Below are positions 1-5,570 of a stretch of 5,801 nt of DNA, piece by piece. Under the pieces are notes generated by a model, which worked only from the letters and a program-made list of their open reading frames with translations, was not told the origin of the DNA and did not search any database. Where the stretch lies: positions 1 to 5,801 of the forward strand of contig JASJYE010000179.1 of assembly GCA_030123645.1 (NCBI GenBank). Direction: 5' to 3'. Source of the stretch: Candidatus Hydrogenedentota bacterium. Its GTDB lineage: Bacteria; Hydrogenedentota; Hydrogenedentia; Hydrogenedentales; GCA-2746185. A program made the position numbers and the translations under genes. Position 1 is the first letter of the stretch, and every line of letters begins with the position of its first letter.

Positions 1-109
1 CTAGGGGACGCACTGGAATGCGTGGTTGATCCTTCGCTTCGCTCAGGATGACACAGGGCTAGGCTTTGCAGGTGATGTCTCGCGAGGGGGAGTCGCTGGC
101 GGTTCTAGA

Positions 110-133
110 GATTCCAGCTTTCGCTGGAATGAC
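110..133. repeat. interspersed hairpin repeat of the VIPAKAGI type
   Basis: ATTCCAGC (111-118) pairs perfectly with GCTGGAAT (123-130) around a TTTC loop, and GAC follows. From general knowledge, this GGAATGAC-ending hairpin is a widespread intergenic repeat in many bacteria, and it often shows up in spurious proteins as VIPAKAGI. An exact copy of its right half (GCTGGAATGAC) lies at 238-248. Confidence 0.65.
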
Positions 134-179
134 GTGCAGGCGAGATGCGTGGGCAGGGTTTGGGGTTTCGGCTTGACGA

Positions 180-275
180 GATTGCCACGTCGGTGCTGCC
201 GTACGGTATGTTTTGCTCCTCGCAATGACAGGCAGGGGCTGGAATGACTTTAAGGGATGCCGTACTCGCGATGAC
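180..275. repeat. repeat ending GCAATGAC and its shortened neighbour copy
   Basis: The first element (180-229) is bounded by ATTGC and GCAAT. It contains TGCCGTAC (197-204), then 15 bases, then TCGCAATGAC (220-229). The second element has TGCCGTAC (258-265) joined directly to TCGCGATGAC (266-275). The second thus looks like a copy of the first lacking 15 bases and with one substitution. Confidence 0.5.
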
Positions 276-333
276 GGAGGCGCGGTTCTTGGCGCTCTTG
301 GCGGTTCAAATCTCGCGGTCGGCGGAGGATGCC

Positions 334-388
334 GGGAGGGCCAAGTTCCACCTTGGCCGCTGCGGTCGAGGTGGAACTCGACCCTCCC
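334..388. repeat. 55-base near-perfect palindrome just after glmS
   Basis: Two 25-base arms (334-358 and 364-388) flank the five-base loop GCTGC. The arms begin GGGAGGG and end CCCTCCC. In the central part AGTTCCACCT pairs with AGGTGGAACT. Only four of the 25 positions are not Watson-Crick, and in RNA from either strand two of these become G-U pairs. It starts 17 bases after the glmS stop and could form the 3' end of the operon transcript. No T-run follows on the minus strand, so it looks more like a REP-type palindromic element than a standard terminator. Confidence 0.7.
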
Positions 389-405
389 AAGTTGTTTCGC
401 GCCAA

Positions 406-2241
406 TTATTCCACGGTGACGGATTTGGCGAGGTTTCTTGGTTGGTCGACGTCGCAACCGCGGTTGACGGAGATGTAATAGGCGAGGAGTTGGAGGGGGA
501 CGGCGGCGAGGATGGGCGAGAGGGGCTCGGAGCAGTCGGGGATGTAGATGACCTCGTCGCAGTGCTGGGCGATGCCGGTGTCGCCTTCGGTGGCGATGGC
601 GAGGATGATGCCGCTACGGGCGCGGACTTCCTGGATGTTGGAGATGATTTTTTCGTGCGTGCCGCTGCGGGGCGCGACAAAGATGACGGGGAGTTTGTCG
701 GTCACGAGCGCGATGGCGCCGTGCTTCATTTCGCCTGCGCCGTAGGCTTCGGCGTGGATGTAGCTGATTTCCTTCAGCTTGAGCGCGCCTTCGAGCGCAG
801 TCGGCAGGTTATATCCCCGGCCAAGGAAGAGCGCGCTATGCGCGTCGCGAAAGCGATCGTCCGCCGCACACTGCAGGATGGTCCCTTGCTTGTCCAGGAT
901 CTCTTGAATTTTTGCCGGGACCTGCTGAAGTTCGGTGAGCAAGGCATTGGCATCCTCCTCAGACAGCGCGCCGCGGCGTCGTCCGAGGTCCACCGCAAGC
1001 AGAACTAGCGCGGCGAGCATCGCGGTATAGGCCTTGGTCGACGCGACGCCGATCTCGAGTCCTGCCCGCAGATAAATGACCGCGTCGGACTCGCGCGCGA
1101 TGGTGGAGCCGACGGCGTTGACGAGCGAGAGGATGGCCGCGCCGCGATCTTTGGCGACGCGGAGCGCCTGGAGCGTGTCGGCGGTCTCCCCGGACTGCGT
1201 GATGGGGATGACGATCGTGTTGGGAGGGATGAGGAGCTCTCTGTAGCGGAACTCGGAGGCGATGTCGATTTCCACGGGGACCTTGGCGAGGGATTCGATC
1301 AGCCGTTTGCCGACCAGTCCCGCGTGCCAGGCCGTGCCGCACGCGACGATCATGATCCGCTCGCAGGTCTCGAGAAGGGAGGCGTCGAGGAGGCCGTCTT
1401 CCCAGACGACTTCGCTGCGGTCTTCCGAAATTCTTCCGCCGATGGTGTTGCGAACGACCTCCGGCTGCTCGTGGATTTCTTTGAGCATGAAGTGGGGATA
1501 TCCGCCCTTTTCGGCCTGGGACTGGTCCCAGTCGAGGGTCTGGACCTCAGGGCGCTGCGGGGCGCCTCGAAGGTCGTGCACGGTGTAGCCGTCGCGCCGG
1601 ATCTCGCAGACCTGTCCATCTTCGAGATAAAGGACCTCGCGCGTGTAGTTCAGGATCGCTGTGGCGTCGGAGGCGATGAAGCTTTCGCCTTCGCCCAGCC
1701 CCACGACGAGCGGACTGCCGCTGCGTGCGGCGACAAGGACCTCGGGGTCGTCCGAGCACACGACGCCGATGGCATAGGCGCCGCGAACGTCTTGGAGTGC
1801 GCGTTTGACGGCGGCGAAGAGATCGCCTTCAAAATAAAGCCGGATGAGGTGGGCGAGGGTCTCGGTATCGGTCTCGCTCCGGAATACGAAGCCCTTCTCG
1901 CGCAGTTCGGCGCCGAGTTCGAGATAGTTCTCGATGATGCCGTTGTGGACGACCGCAATGGCATGTGGATCGTCGTGCTGCGGGTGCGCGTTGGCCTCGC
2001 TCGGGACGCCGTGCGTAGCCCAGCGTGTATGCCCGATGCCCACCGAACCCGAAAGGGAATTCGCCTCGAGTTTCGCCTCGAGGGCGGCCAGCTTGCCGAC
2101 GCTGCGGACCGAATCGAGCGCGCCGTTCCTGAGCACGCTGACGCCCGCGGAGTCGTAGCCGCGGTATTCAAGACGATGGAGGCCGTCCAATATGACGTCG
2201 ACGGCGTTCTTCTCACCGATGTATCCGACGATACCGCACAT
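406..2241 (-). CDS. glmS: glutamine--fructose-6-phosphate aminotransferase (isomerizing), GlmS
   Basis: This cytosolic enzyme makes glucosamine-6-phosphate from fructose-6-phosphate and glutamine, the entry step to UDP-GlcNAc. The 611-residue product is close to E. coli GlmS (609). The N-terminal class II amidotransferase domain (about 1-240) starts MCGIVGYIG, so Cys2 becomes the N-terminal nucleophile after Met removal. It carries HTRWATHG (71-78), HNGIIENY (99-106) and SETDTE (122-127). Two SIS sugar-isomerase domains follow. The first has CGTA (301-304) and the phosphate-binding TQSGETADT (348-356). The second has KLKEISYIHAEAY with Lys488 and Glu491, then His507 in MKHG. These match E. 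coli Lys485, Glu488 and His504, and Lys606 in the C-terminal LAKSVTVE matches Lys603. The start is fixed because Cys must follow Met; the frame stays open upstream only by crossing the neighbouring gene. AAGG lies three bases before the ATG. One oddity is Ala509, where Pro is usual after KHG. It is the last gene of the putative operon. Identification is secure. Confidence 0.98.
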   Translation of the reverse strand: MCGIVGYIGEKNAVDVILDGLHRLEYRGYDSAGVSVLRNGALDSVRSVGKLAALEAKLEANSLSGSVGIGHTRWATHGVPSEANAHPQHDDPHAIAVVHNGIIENYLELGAELREKGFVFRSETDTETLAHLIRLYFEGDLFAAVKRALQDVRGAYAIGVVCSDDPEVLVAARSGSPLVVGLGEGESFIASDATAILNYTREVLYLEDGQVCEIRRDGYTVHDLRGAPQRPEVQTLDWDQSQAEKGGYPHFMLKEIHEQPEVVRNTIGGRISEDRSEVVWEDGLLDASLLETCERIMIVACGTAWHAGLVGKRLIESLAKVPVEIDIASEFRYRELLIPPNTIVIPITQSGETADTLQALRVAKDRGAAILSLVNAVGSTIARESDAVIYLRAGLEIGVASTKAYTAMLAALVLLAVDLGRRRGALSEEDANALLTELQQVPAKIQEILDKQGTILQCAADDRFRDAHSALFLGRGYNLPTALEGALKLKEISYIHAEAYGAGEMKHGAIALVTDKLPVIFVAPRSGTHEKIISNIQEVRARSGIILAIATEGDTGIAQHCDEVIYIPDCSEPLSPILAAVPLQLLAYYISVNRGCDVDQPRNLAKSVTVE

Positions 2242-2291
2242 GCGCCTTAGATCCCCCACGCCGGGACCCCAGGTCGCGGCGTTTACATCGC
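2242..2291 (-). other. 50-base operon spacer before glmS
   Basis: This is the gap between the YqaA-type gene stop and the glmS ATG. It contains a G-run (GGGGG at 2253-2257, read on the minus strand) and AAGG (2245-2248), either of which could serve as a ribosome binding site; AAGG is very close to the ATG. There is no terminator-like hairpin with a U-run, which supports read-through into glmS. It is too short for the glmS ribozyme known from Firmicutes. Confidence 0.6.
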
Positions 2292-2888
2292 TCAGTCTAA
2301 CACAACGCGAATGAGGAAGAAGCCGCCGAGAAGGAGAATGGTGAATACGATGGTCAGGAGGTTGAAGCGCTTGTCGATGAAATCGCCGATGGGTTGCCCG
2401 AAGGCGTAGAGGAGGGCGGCGACGGCGAAGAAGCGCGCGCTCCTGCCGATGATCGTGGCGATCGTGAACATGATCAGGTCTAGGCCGAAGACGCCTGCCG
2501 TGACGGTGATCACTTTGTAGGGGACAGGTGTGAATGCGGCGACGAAGACGAACCAGAAGTCCCACCGGCGATAAATGTCCTGGACTTGCGCAAAGGTTTT
2601 TTCGCTGAAGCCCGGAACGTAGGTGAAGAAGAATTCGTCGACGACGCTCCACAGGCCCCAGCCGAGGCCGTAGCCCACGAGGCCCCCGACGACCGAGCCC
2701 ACCGTGCAAATTGCCGCGAAGCGGAACGCGCGTTCGCGCCTGCCCAGGCACAGCGCGATGAGCAGCACGTCGGGGGGAATGAGAAAGAAGCTGGATTCGG
2801 CGAAGGCGATGAGGAACAGGGCGGGCGCGCCGTAGGGCGTATCGGCCCAGCTCAGGACCCAGTCGTACATGCGCCTGATGAACTTCAC
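2292..2888 (-). CDS. YqaA-type DedA/VTT-domain inner-membrane protein
   Basis: This is a predicted polytopic membrane protein of 198 residues, of the YqaA branch of the DedA/VTT (SNARE-associated) superfamily. Relatives are implicated in lipid flipping or envelope homeostasis; the substrate here is unknown. Visible parts are an N-terminal YDWVLSWADTPYG (8-20), a hydrophobic stretch with AESSFFLIPPDVLLIAL (30-46), a Gly-rich membrane segment GSVVGGLVGYGLGWGL (64-79), the family-typical FTPVPYKVITVTAGVFG (119-135), IIGRSARFF (146-154) and a C-terminal helix (about 177-197). I chose the GTG start at 2888 because its GTGA overlaps the surE stop, suggesting coupled translation, and because it gives MKFIRRMYDW, a common beginning in this family. 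The alternative is the ATG at 2870, preceded by AGG, which gives 192 residues. It lies between surE and glmS on the same strand. The family call is strong; the biochemical role is inference. Confidence 0.9.
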   Translation of the reverse strand: MKFIRRMYDWVLSWADTPYGAPALFLIAFAESSFFLIPPDVLLIALCLGRRERAFRFAAICTVGSVVGGLVGYGLGWGLWSVVDEFFFTYVPGFSEKTFAQVQDIYRRWDFWFVFVAAFTPVPYKVITVTAGVFGLDLIMFTIATIIGRSARFFAVAALLYAFGQPIGDFIDKRFNLLTIVFTILLLGGFFLIRVVLD

Positions 2889-3640
2889 AGCTGAATGTTC
2901 CGCGCCTTGAGCACTTCGAAGGCATCGAGGTTTGTGAGGTTTCGATGGAGGGGAGTCACGCTCACCCGGTTGTGTTCGATTGCCTCGATGTCCGTGCCCG
3001 GTTGAATGACGCCCTTCGGCCGGTAGCCGCCAATCCAATAATACAGTTTTCCCCTCGGGTCCTCTCGCCGGATGATTTCGTCTTCAAATTCCCGGAGTCC
3101 TTGCCTCGTAATCGCGATGCCTTCGAGCTCCTCGTAGGGCACGTTCGGGACGTTGACGTTCAGCATGGTGTCTTTCGGCAGCCCGTTCTCGAGGACGTGC
3201 CGGGCAAGGAGCACGCCGCATTTGGCCGCGGTTTGGTAGTCGGTAGAGTCGTAACTGGCGTTCGACAGCGCGATCGATGGAATGCCCAGGAGCATGCCCT
3301 CGTATGCCCCGGCAACGGTGCCCGAATAGGTGACGTCGTCGCCGAGATTGGGCCCTGAATTGATGCCCGACAGGACGAGGTCGGGCCTGCGATCCAAGAA
3401 CTGGCGCGTCGCGAGCAGGACACAATCCGTTGGCGTACCGTCGATCATGTACCAGCGCTCACGGATTTCCTTTACGCGCAGGGGACGGTGAAGCGATATT
3501 CCGTGGCCGACGCCGCTCTGCTCGCGGTCGGGCGCAAATACCCAGACTTCCCCCAAGTCCTCCAAGACGTCTGCGAGGATTTGAAGGGCGGGCGACTCCA
3601 CACCGTCATCATTCGTGACTAATAGTAGCGGTCGGGTCAT
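2885..3640 (-). CDS. surE: 5'/3'-nucleotidase SurE
   Basis: SurE is a metal-dependent phosphatase that removes phosphate from nucleoside monophosphates (5' and 3'), and in some species from short polyphosphate. It acts in the cytosol and is linked to stationary-phase survival. The 251-residue product matches the usual length of about 250. The N-terminal LLLVTNDDG places metal ligands Asp11 and Asp12, followed by Ser42 in APDREQSGVGHGIS (36-49) and Asn94 in LSGINSGPNLGDDVTYSGTV (90-109). IDGTPTDCV (66-74) is also family-typical. The ATG at 3640 starts the protein directly at the core beta strand. An upstream in-frame ATG at 3700 would add 20 Pro/Arg/Asp-rich residues with no family counterpart. 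No clear Shine-Dalgarno precedes either start; CCTCC on the coding strand is its complement. It is the first gene of the putative operon, and its TGA overlaps the next gene's GTG. Confidence 0.97.
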   Translation of the reverse strand: MTRPLLLVTNDDGVESPALQILADVLEDLGEVWVFAPDREQSGVGHGISLHRPLRVKEIRERWYMIDGTPTDCVLLATRQFLDRRPDLVLSGINSGPNLGDDVTYSGTVAGAYEGMLLGIPSIALSNASYDSTDYQTAAKCGVLLARHVLENGLPKDTMLNVNVPNVPYEELEGIAITRQGLREFEDEIIRREDPRGKLYYWIGGYRPKGVIQPGTDIEAIEHNRVSVTPLHRNLTNLDAFEVLKARNIQL

Positions 3641-3745
3641 GGGAGGCCGGCGGCGGGCATCTGTGGTATCCGTGGGACGGTCAGGTAGCCATCGGGGCAC
3701 GCCCTAAGGTGGCGAGTGCACCAGTAAATGCGTGAAACGCAGCGA

Positions 3746-3775
3746 CTTATAGCATACAGATTCATGGCGATTCAA
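3746..3775 (-). promoter_or_regulatory. candidate sigma70-like promoter for surE-yqaA-glmS
   Basis: On the minus strand TTGAAT (3775-3770) is followed after 18 bases by TATAAG (3751-3746). These match the -35 consensus at 4 of 6 positions and the -10 consensus at 5 of 6. Transcription would begin near 3739, giving a leader of about 100 bases before surE. The consensus is that of the housekeeping sigma factor in well-studied bacteria; its use in this organism is assumed. Confidence 0.4.
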
Positions 3776-3785
3776 TCGCACGGCG

Positions 3786-3798
3786 TCCCCGCAGGGGA
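3786..3798. repeat. small perfect hairpin TCCCC-gca-GGGGA
   Basis: Five paired bases enclose a three-base loop. It lies just upstream of the candidate surE promoter, in the divergent intergenic region. It has the same 5+3+5 geometry as the small palindromes at the right end of the window, but the sequence is different. It may be a stray REP-like element or chance. Confidence 0.3.
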
Positions 3799-3849
3799 TA
3801 AGCGGCCCTGCCAGAGCGAAACGCGTTGTCCGATCCGCAGGCCCCTCAT

Positions 3850-3990
3850 ATGCGAGTGCAATGGAGCAAGGTGGAGTGCTCACAAGATCCTTGGCTTCGC
3901 GCTGAAGAGTCGAGCGGCCAATCCATCGAAAACGAGCGCGCGCTTGAGGCCTTGATGGCCCAGGTCAATGAGCGCAGTTATCTCATTTAG
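3850..3990 (+). CDS. marginal 46-codon ORF in the divergent intergenic region
   Basis: ATG to TAG encodes 46 residues, beginning MRVQWSKVECSQDPW and ending ALEALMAQVNERSYLI. The frame is open from the TAA at 3799-3801, so 16 further codons precede the ATG. The C-terminal half has the acidic, helix-friendly make-up of a real protein (SIENERALEALMAQVNER). I recognise no family. The only ribosome-binding hint is GCAGG eight bases before the ATG. It could be a small gene, the remnant of a longer one, or a chance ORF. It reads in the same direction as the phosphatase that starts 187 bases downstream. Confidence 0.2.
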   Translation: MRVQWSKVECSQDPWLRAEESSGQSIENERALEALMAQVNERSYLI

Positions 3991-4060
3991 GTCTAGCGCT
4001 TTACAAAGCAATTCAGAACTGCTAAAATTTCTATTTCATGAGGTGGCTTTGCGTTGCGTA

Positions 4061-4090
4061 TTGAGGCAGGATCCTTCGACTTTTTATATC
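4061..4090 (+). promoter_or_regulatory. weak candidate promoter for the phosphatase gene
   Basis: TTGAGG (4061-4066) is followed after 18 bases by TATATC (4085-4090), in the most AT-rich part of the intergenic region. Transcription would start near 4097, about 80 bases before the ATG. The match is only moderate, and a second TATATC at 4130-4135 could serve instead. This is offered as the best visible candidate only. Confidence 0.22.
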
Positions 4091-4163
4091 GTCTAACCAG
4101 TCTTAATCGTTACGTCGCAGTCATTTACATATATCGCGCGGACATTCTTCGACCAGTCTAATC
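4085..4163 (+). repeat. spaced direct repeat upstream of the phosphatase gene
   Basis: The pair TATATCG plus ACCAGTCT(T)AATC occurs twice: TATATCG at 4085-4091 with ACCAGTCTTAATC at 4096-4108, and TATATCG at 4130-4136 with ACCAGTCTAATC at 4152-4163. The start-to-start distance within each pair is 11 and then 22 bases, about one and two helical turns. The second copy ends 14 bases before the ATG. This may be a regulator binding site or the remains of a local duplication. Confidence 0.35.
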
Positions 4164-4168
4164 ATCCC

Positions 4169-4172
4169 GAGG
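4169..4172 (+). promoter_or_regulatory. ribosome binding site supporting the long phosphatase start
   Basis: GAGG lies five bases before the ATG at 4178. It is the best Shine-Dalgarno match near any start of this gene, and so supports translation of the complete lysine-rich tail. The internal Met29 is preceded only by the A-rich AAGAAAGAT. Confidence 0.6.
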
Positions 4173-4177
4173 CAGCT

Positions 4178-5419
4178 ATGGCGGATTCAAAGTCCAAATC
4201 TGAAGCAACATCTAAATCCAAATCTTCGGCTCGCCCTAAGAAGGCGGCCGAAAAGAAAGATATGACCAATTCCAAGAAAAAGACCAGCCCGAAACCGGCG
4301 TCACGAGGCCTAAGTAATAAGTCCAATAAGGCTAAACCAAAAGCGAAGGCCGCCACAGCGAATAAGTCCAATGGCGCCGGAACCAAGAAATCGGCGGCAA
4401 AGGGAGCAGCCGCGCCGGGCATTGTAAAACCCGCGCGGCGGCATGTGGCTGGAGTAAAGGCGTTGCCGCGCGAGTTCCTCCAGGATCTTTCTCAGGCCGT
4501 ACTCAAAGCGGTGCGTCCCGCGATAGCGGCCGCCAAGGGCCGCGAAATCGTTGGTACGGCCCCGAGCGGCGACGCCACCTTCGAGTTGGACAAGATCGCC
4601 GAGAAGGCCCTTCTGAACTTTCTGAAGCGTGCCCACGAGCCCGTGGCATATTACAGCGAAGACGCTGGCTATACGACGTTTTCGAGCGGTCAGCCGAAGA
4701 ATTTGCTCGTTGTGGATCCAATCGATGGTACACGCGCAGCAAAGAATGGATTTGAGGGCTGCGTTGTATCGGTATGCAGTACGCGCATTATTGAGCGGCC
4801 GACCTTTGCCGACATTGACAGCGCTCTCGTTATGGAAATATTGGGCAACCGCACCTTCTACGCCGAGCGGGACAACGGCGCCCGAATGTACGTGGACGGT
4901 CATGCGCGCAAGGTAAGACTTTCCACCAATACGGATCTGGAGAAGGTTGCGTGGGCCATGACGGTTCCCGCCCGGCCTGCAGAGCTTATCTTTCCTGTTG
5001 CCGCCAAGCTCATCGACCTCACGAGCCTTAAGGGCGGCTTCTTCGCATGCAACAGCACATCTTATAGTCTGACGCGTCTAGTAAGTGGCCAATTGGACGC
5101 CTGCATCGATATTGCGAATCGTTTTTACAGGGATATCCGCTCCGTTGTCGAGGATTCTTTTATTAACGCGGGACGCGGCATCGTTTTGGGGGTGTGCCCG
5201 TATGATTTCGCGGGGGCGTTGCTGATCGCGCAGGAAGCCGGCTGCACGGTTACGGATGCATATGGCAAAGACTTCGACGAGGTGCTCCTGCTGGATTCAA
5301 GCGTAGTGAACCAGCGCTCGGTGATCGCAGCAGCGAACAAAGAACTCCACGAGCAGTTGTTCAACTTTTTCGATACCCGCATCGAACACTACAAACGCCT
5401 CCTAGCCGGGCGGAAATAG
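4178..5419 (+). CDS. inositol-monophosphatase-family phosphatase with a lysine-rich N-terminal tail
   Basis: The protein has 413 residues; typical family members have about 260-280. From about residue 98 on it is a complete IMPase/FBPase-like metal-dependent phosphatase. Visible motifs are SGDATFELDKIAEKALL (130-146), the metal-binding Glu161 in YYSEDAGY, VVDPIDGT (178-185) with Asp180, Asp183 and Thr185, and CPYDFAGALLIAQEAG (340-355) with Asp343, in place of the usual W-D motif. All expected metal ligands are present, so it should be active. The substrate (inositol phosphate, fructose bisphosphate, PAP or other) cannot be told. Residues 1-94 are low-complexity, with 23 Lys, 4 Arg and only 4 acidic residues, rich in Ser, Ala and Pro (SKSKS, KPKAKAATANK, TKKSAAKGAAAPG), like a histone H1 tail. 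There is no signal peptide or membrane segment. The start ATG has CGAGG five bases upstream. An internal Met29 at 4262 could give a shorter form that keeps most of the tail. It stands alone on the plus strand, divergent from the surE operon. Confidence 0.9.
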   Translation: MADSKSKSEATSKSKSSARPKKAAEKKDMTNSKKKTSPKPASRGLSNKSNKAKPKAKAATANKSNGAGTKKSAAKGAAAPGIVKPARRHVAGVKALPREFLQDLSQAVLKAVRPAIAAAKGREIVGTAPSGDATFELDKIAEKALLNFLKRAHEPVAYYSEDAGYTTFSSGQPKNLLVVDPIDGTRAAKNGFEGCVVSVCSTRIIERPTFADIDSALVMEILGNRTFYAERDNGARMYVDGHARKVRLSTNTDLEKVAWAMTVPARPAELIFPVAAKLIDLTSLKGGFFACNSTSYSLTRLVSGQLDACIDIANRFYRDIRSVVEDSFINAGRGIVLGVCPYDFAGALLIAQEAGCTVTDAYGKDFDEVLLLDSSVVNQRSVIAAANKELHEQLFNFFDTRIEHYKRLLAGRK

Positions 5420-5429
5420 CGCCGGGCTA
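5403..5429 (+). terminator. stem-loop spanning the phosphatase stop codon
   Basis: TAGCC (5403-5407) pairs with GGCTA (5425-5429). After one G-G mismatch, GGCG (5409-5412) pairs with CGCC (5420-5423). The seven-base loop GAAATAG (5413-5419) contains the TAG stop. The bases that follow (AATTCTATGATT) are AT-rich but form no clean T-run, so classical intrinsic termination is uncertain. It may instead protect the 3' end of the mRNA. Confidence 0.4.
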
Positions 5430-5457
5430 ATTCTATGATTCCAGTTGGTCCAAGATA

Positions 5458-5548
5458 GGGCCAGCGGCCCGGATCCACACCAGCCTGGGGCGACGGCCCA
5501 GGTAGGGCCAACGGCCCGAAATCATACCAGCCTGAGGCGAAGCGCCAG
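5458..5548 (+). repeat. tandem pair of two-hairpin REP-like units, period about 47 bases
   Basis: Each unit has a small hairpin followed after eight bases by ACCAGCCTG and a second hairpin. Copy 1 has GGGCC-agc-GGCCC (5458-5470), then CCTGGG/CCCAGG (5484-5502). Copy 2 has GGGCC-aac-GGCCC (5505-5517), then an imperfect CTGaGGC-gaa-GCgCCAG (5532-5548). Confidence 0.65.
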
Positions 5549-5570
5549 ATCCACGAATAGTTAAGTACCA

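Larger units (their letters stand above)
1..333. repeat. mosaic of short interspersed palindromic repeats, no gene
   Basis: No credible gene is visible here; the open frames only translate repeats (one reads VIPAKAGIS, a familiar translation of such repeats). Pieces include ACGCA-ctggaa-TGCGT (8-23) and three segments that end in ATGAC: 28-52 (ATCCT...AGGAT), 110-133 and 180-229 (ATTGC...GCAAT). Partial copies sit at 238-248 and 254-275. The bases between are unremarkable. Confidence 0.65.
3641..4177. other. divergent intergenic region between surE and the phosphatase gene
   Basis: This region of about 540 bases separates two genes transcribed away from each other. The left half (3641-3960) is GC-rich like the coding sequence. 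The right part (about 3980-4140) is clearly richer in A and T, as expected of a promoter region. A palindromic dyad GCTTT-ac-AAAGC lies at 3998-4009. The REP-like repeats that crowd both ends of the window are absent, apart from one small unrelated hairpin at 3786. A 75-residue frame at 3728-3955 has no recognisable content and is not counted as a gene. Confidence 0.6.

Noticed and set aside
59..457. Minus-strand frame of 132 codons including VIPAKAGIS
   Set aside because: The sequence is a translation of interspersed hairpin repeats and of the 55-base palindrome, and it overlaps the end of glmS.
244..1008. Plus-strand frame of 254 codons at the left end
   Set aside because: It begins in the repeat cluster and continues antisense to glmS; its Gly/Asp/Val-rich translation is a shadow of the real gene.
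1324..2250. Long plus-strand frame of 308 codons opposite glmS
   Set aside because: It lies wholly antisense to the secure glmS gene in GC-rich sequence, has no recognisable domain and no ribosome binding site worth noting.
2242..2291. glmS ribozyme upstream of glmS
   Set aside because: Known glmS ribozymes need well over 100 bases and occur in Firmicutes; only 50 bases are available and no core is visible.
2242..2925. An in-frame N-terminal extension of GlmS making an 839-residue protein
   Set aside because: The extension runs antiparallel to nothing and in another frame through the YqaA-type gene; it is Arg/Pro/His-rich without domains. GlmS must begin with Met-Cys to expose its nucleophile, and that start is at 2241.
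3641..3700. A 20-residue N-terminal extension of SurE from the ATG at 3700
   Set aside because: The extra residues are Pro/Arg/Asp-rich and have no place in the SurE fold, which begins at LLLVTNDDG; the ATG at 3640 gives the normal family length.
3728..3955. Plus-strand frame of 75 codons in the intergenic region
   Set aside because: No recognisable motif, no ribosome binding site, and it conflicts with the equally marginal frame at 3850-3990; I count it as chance.
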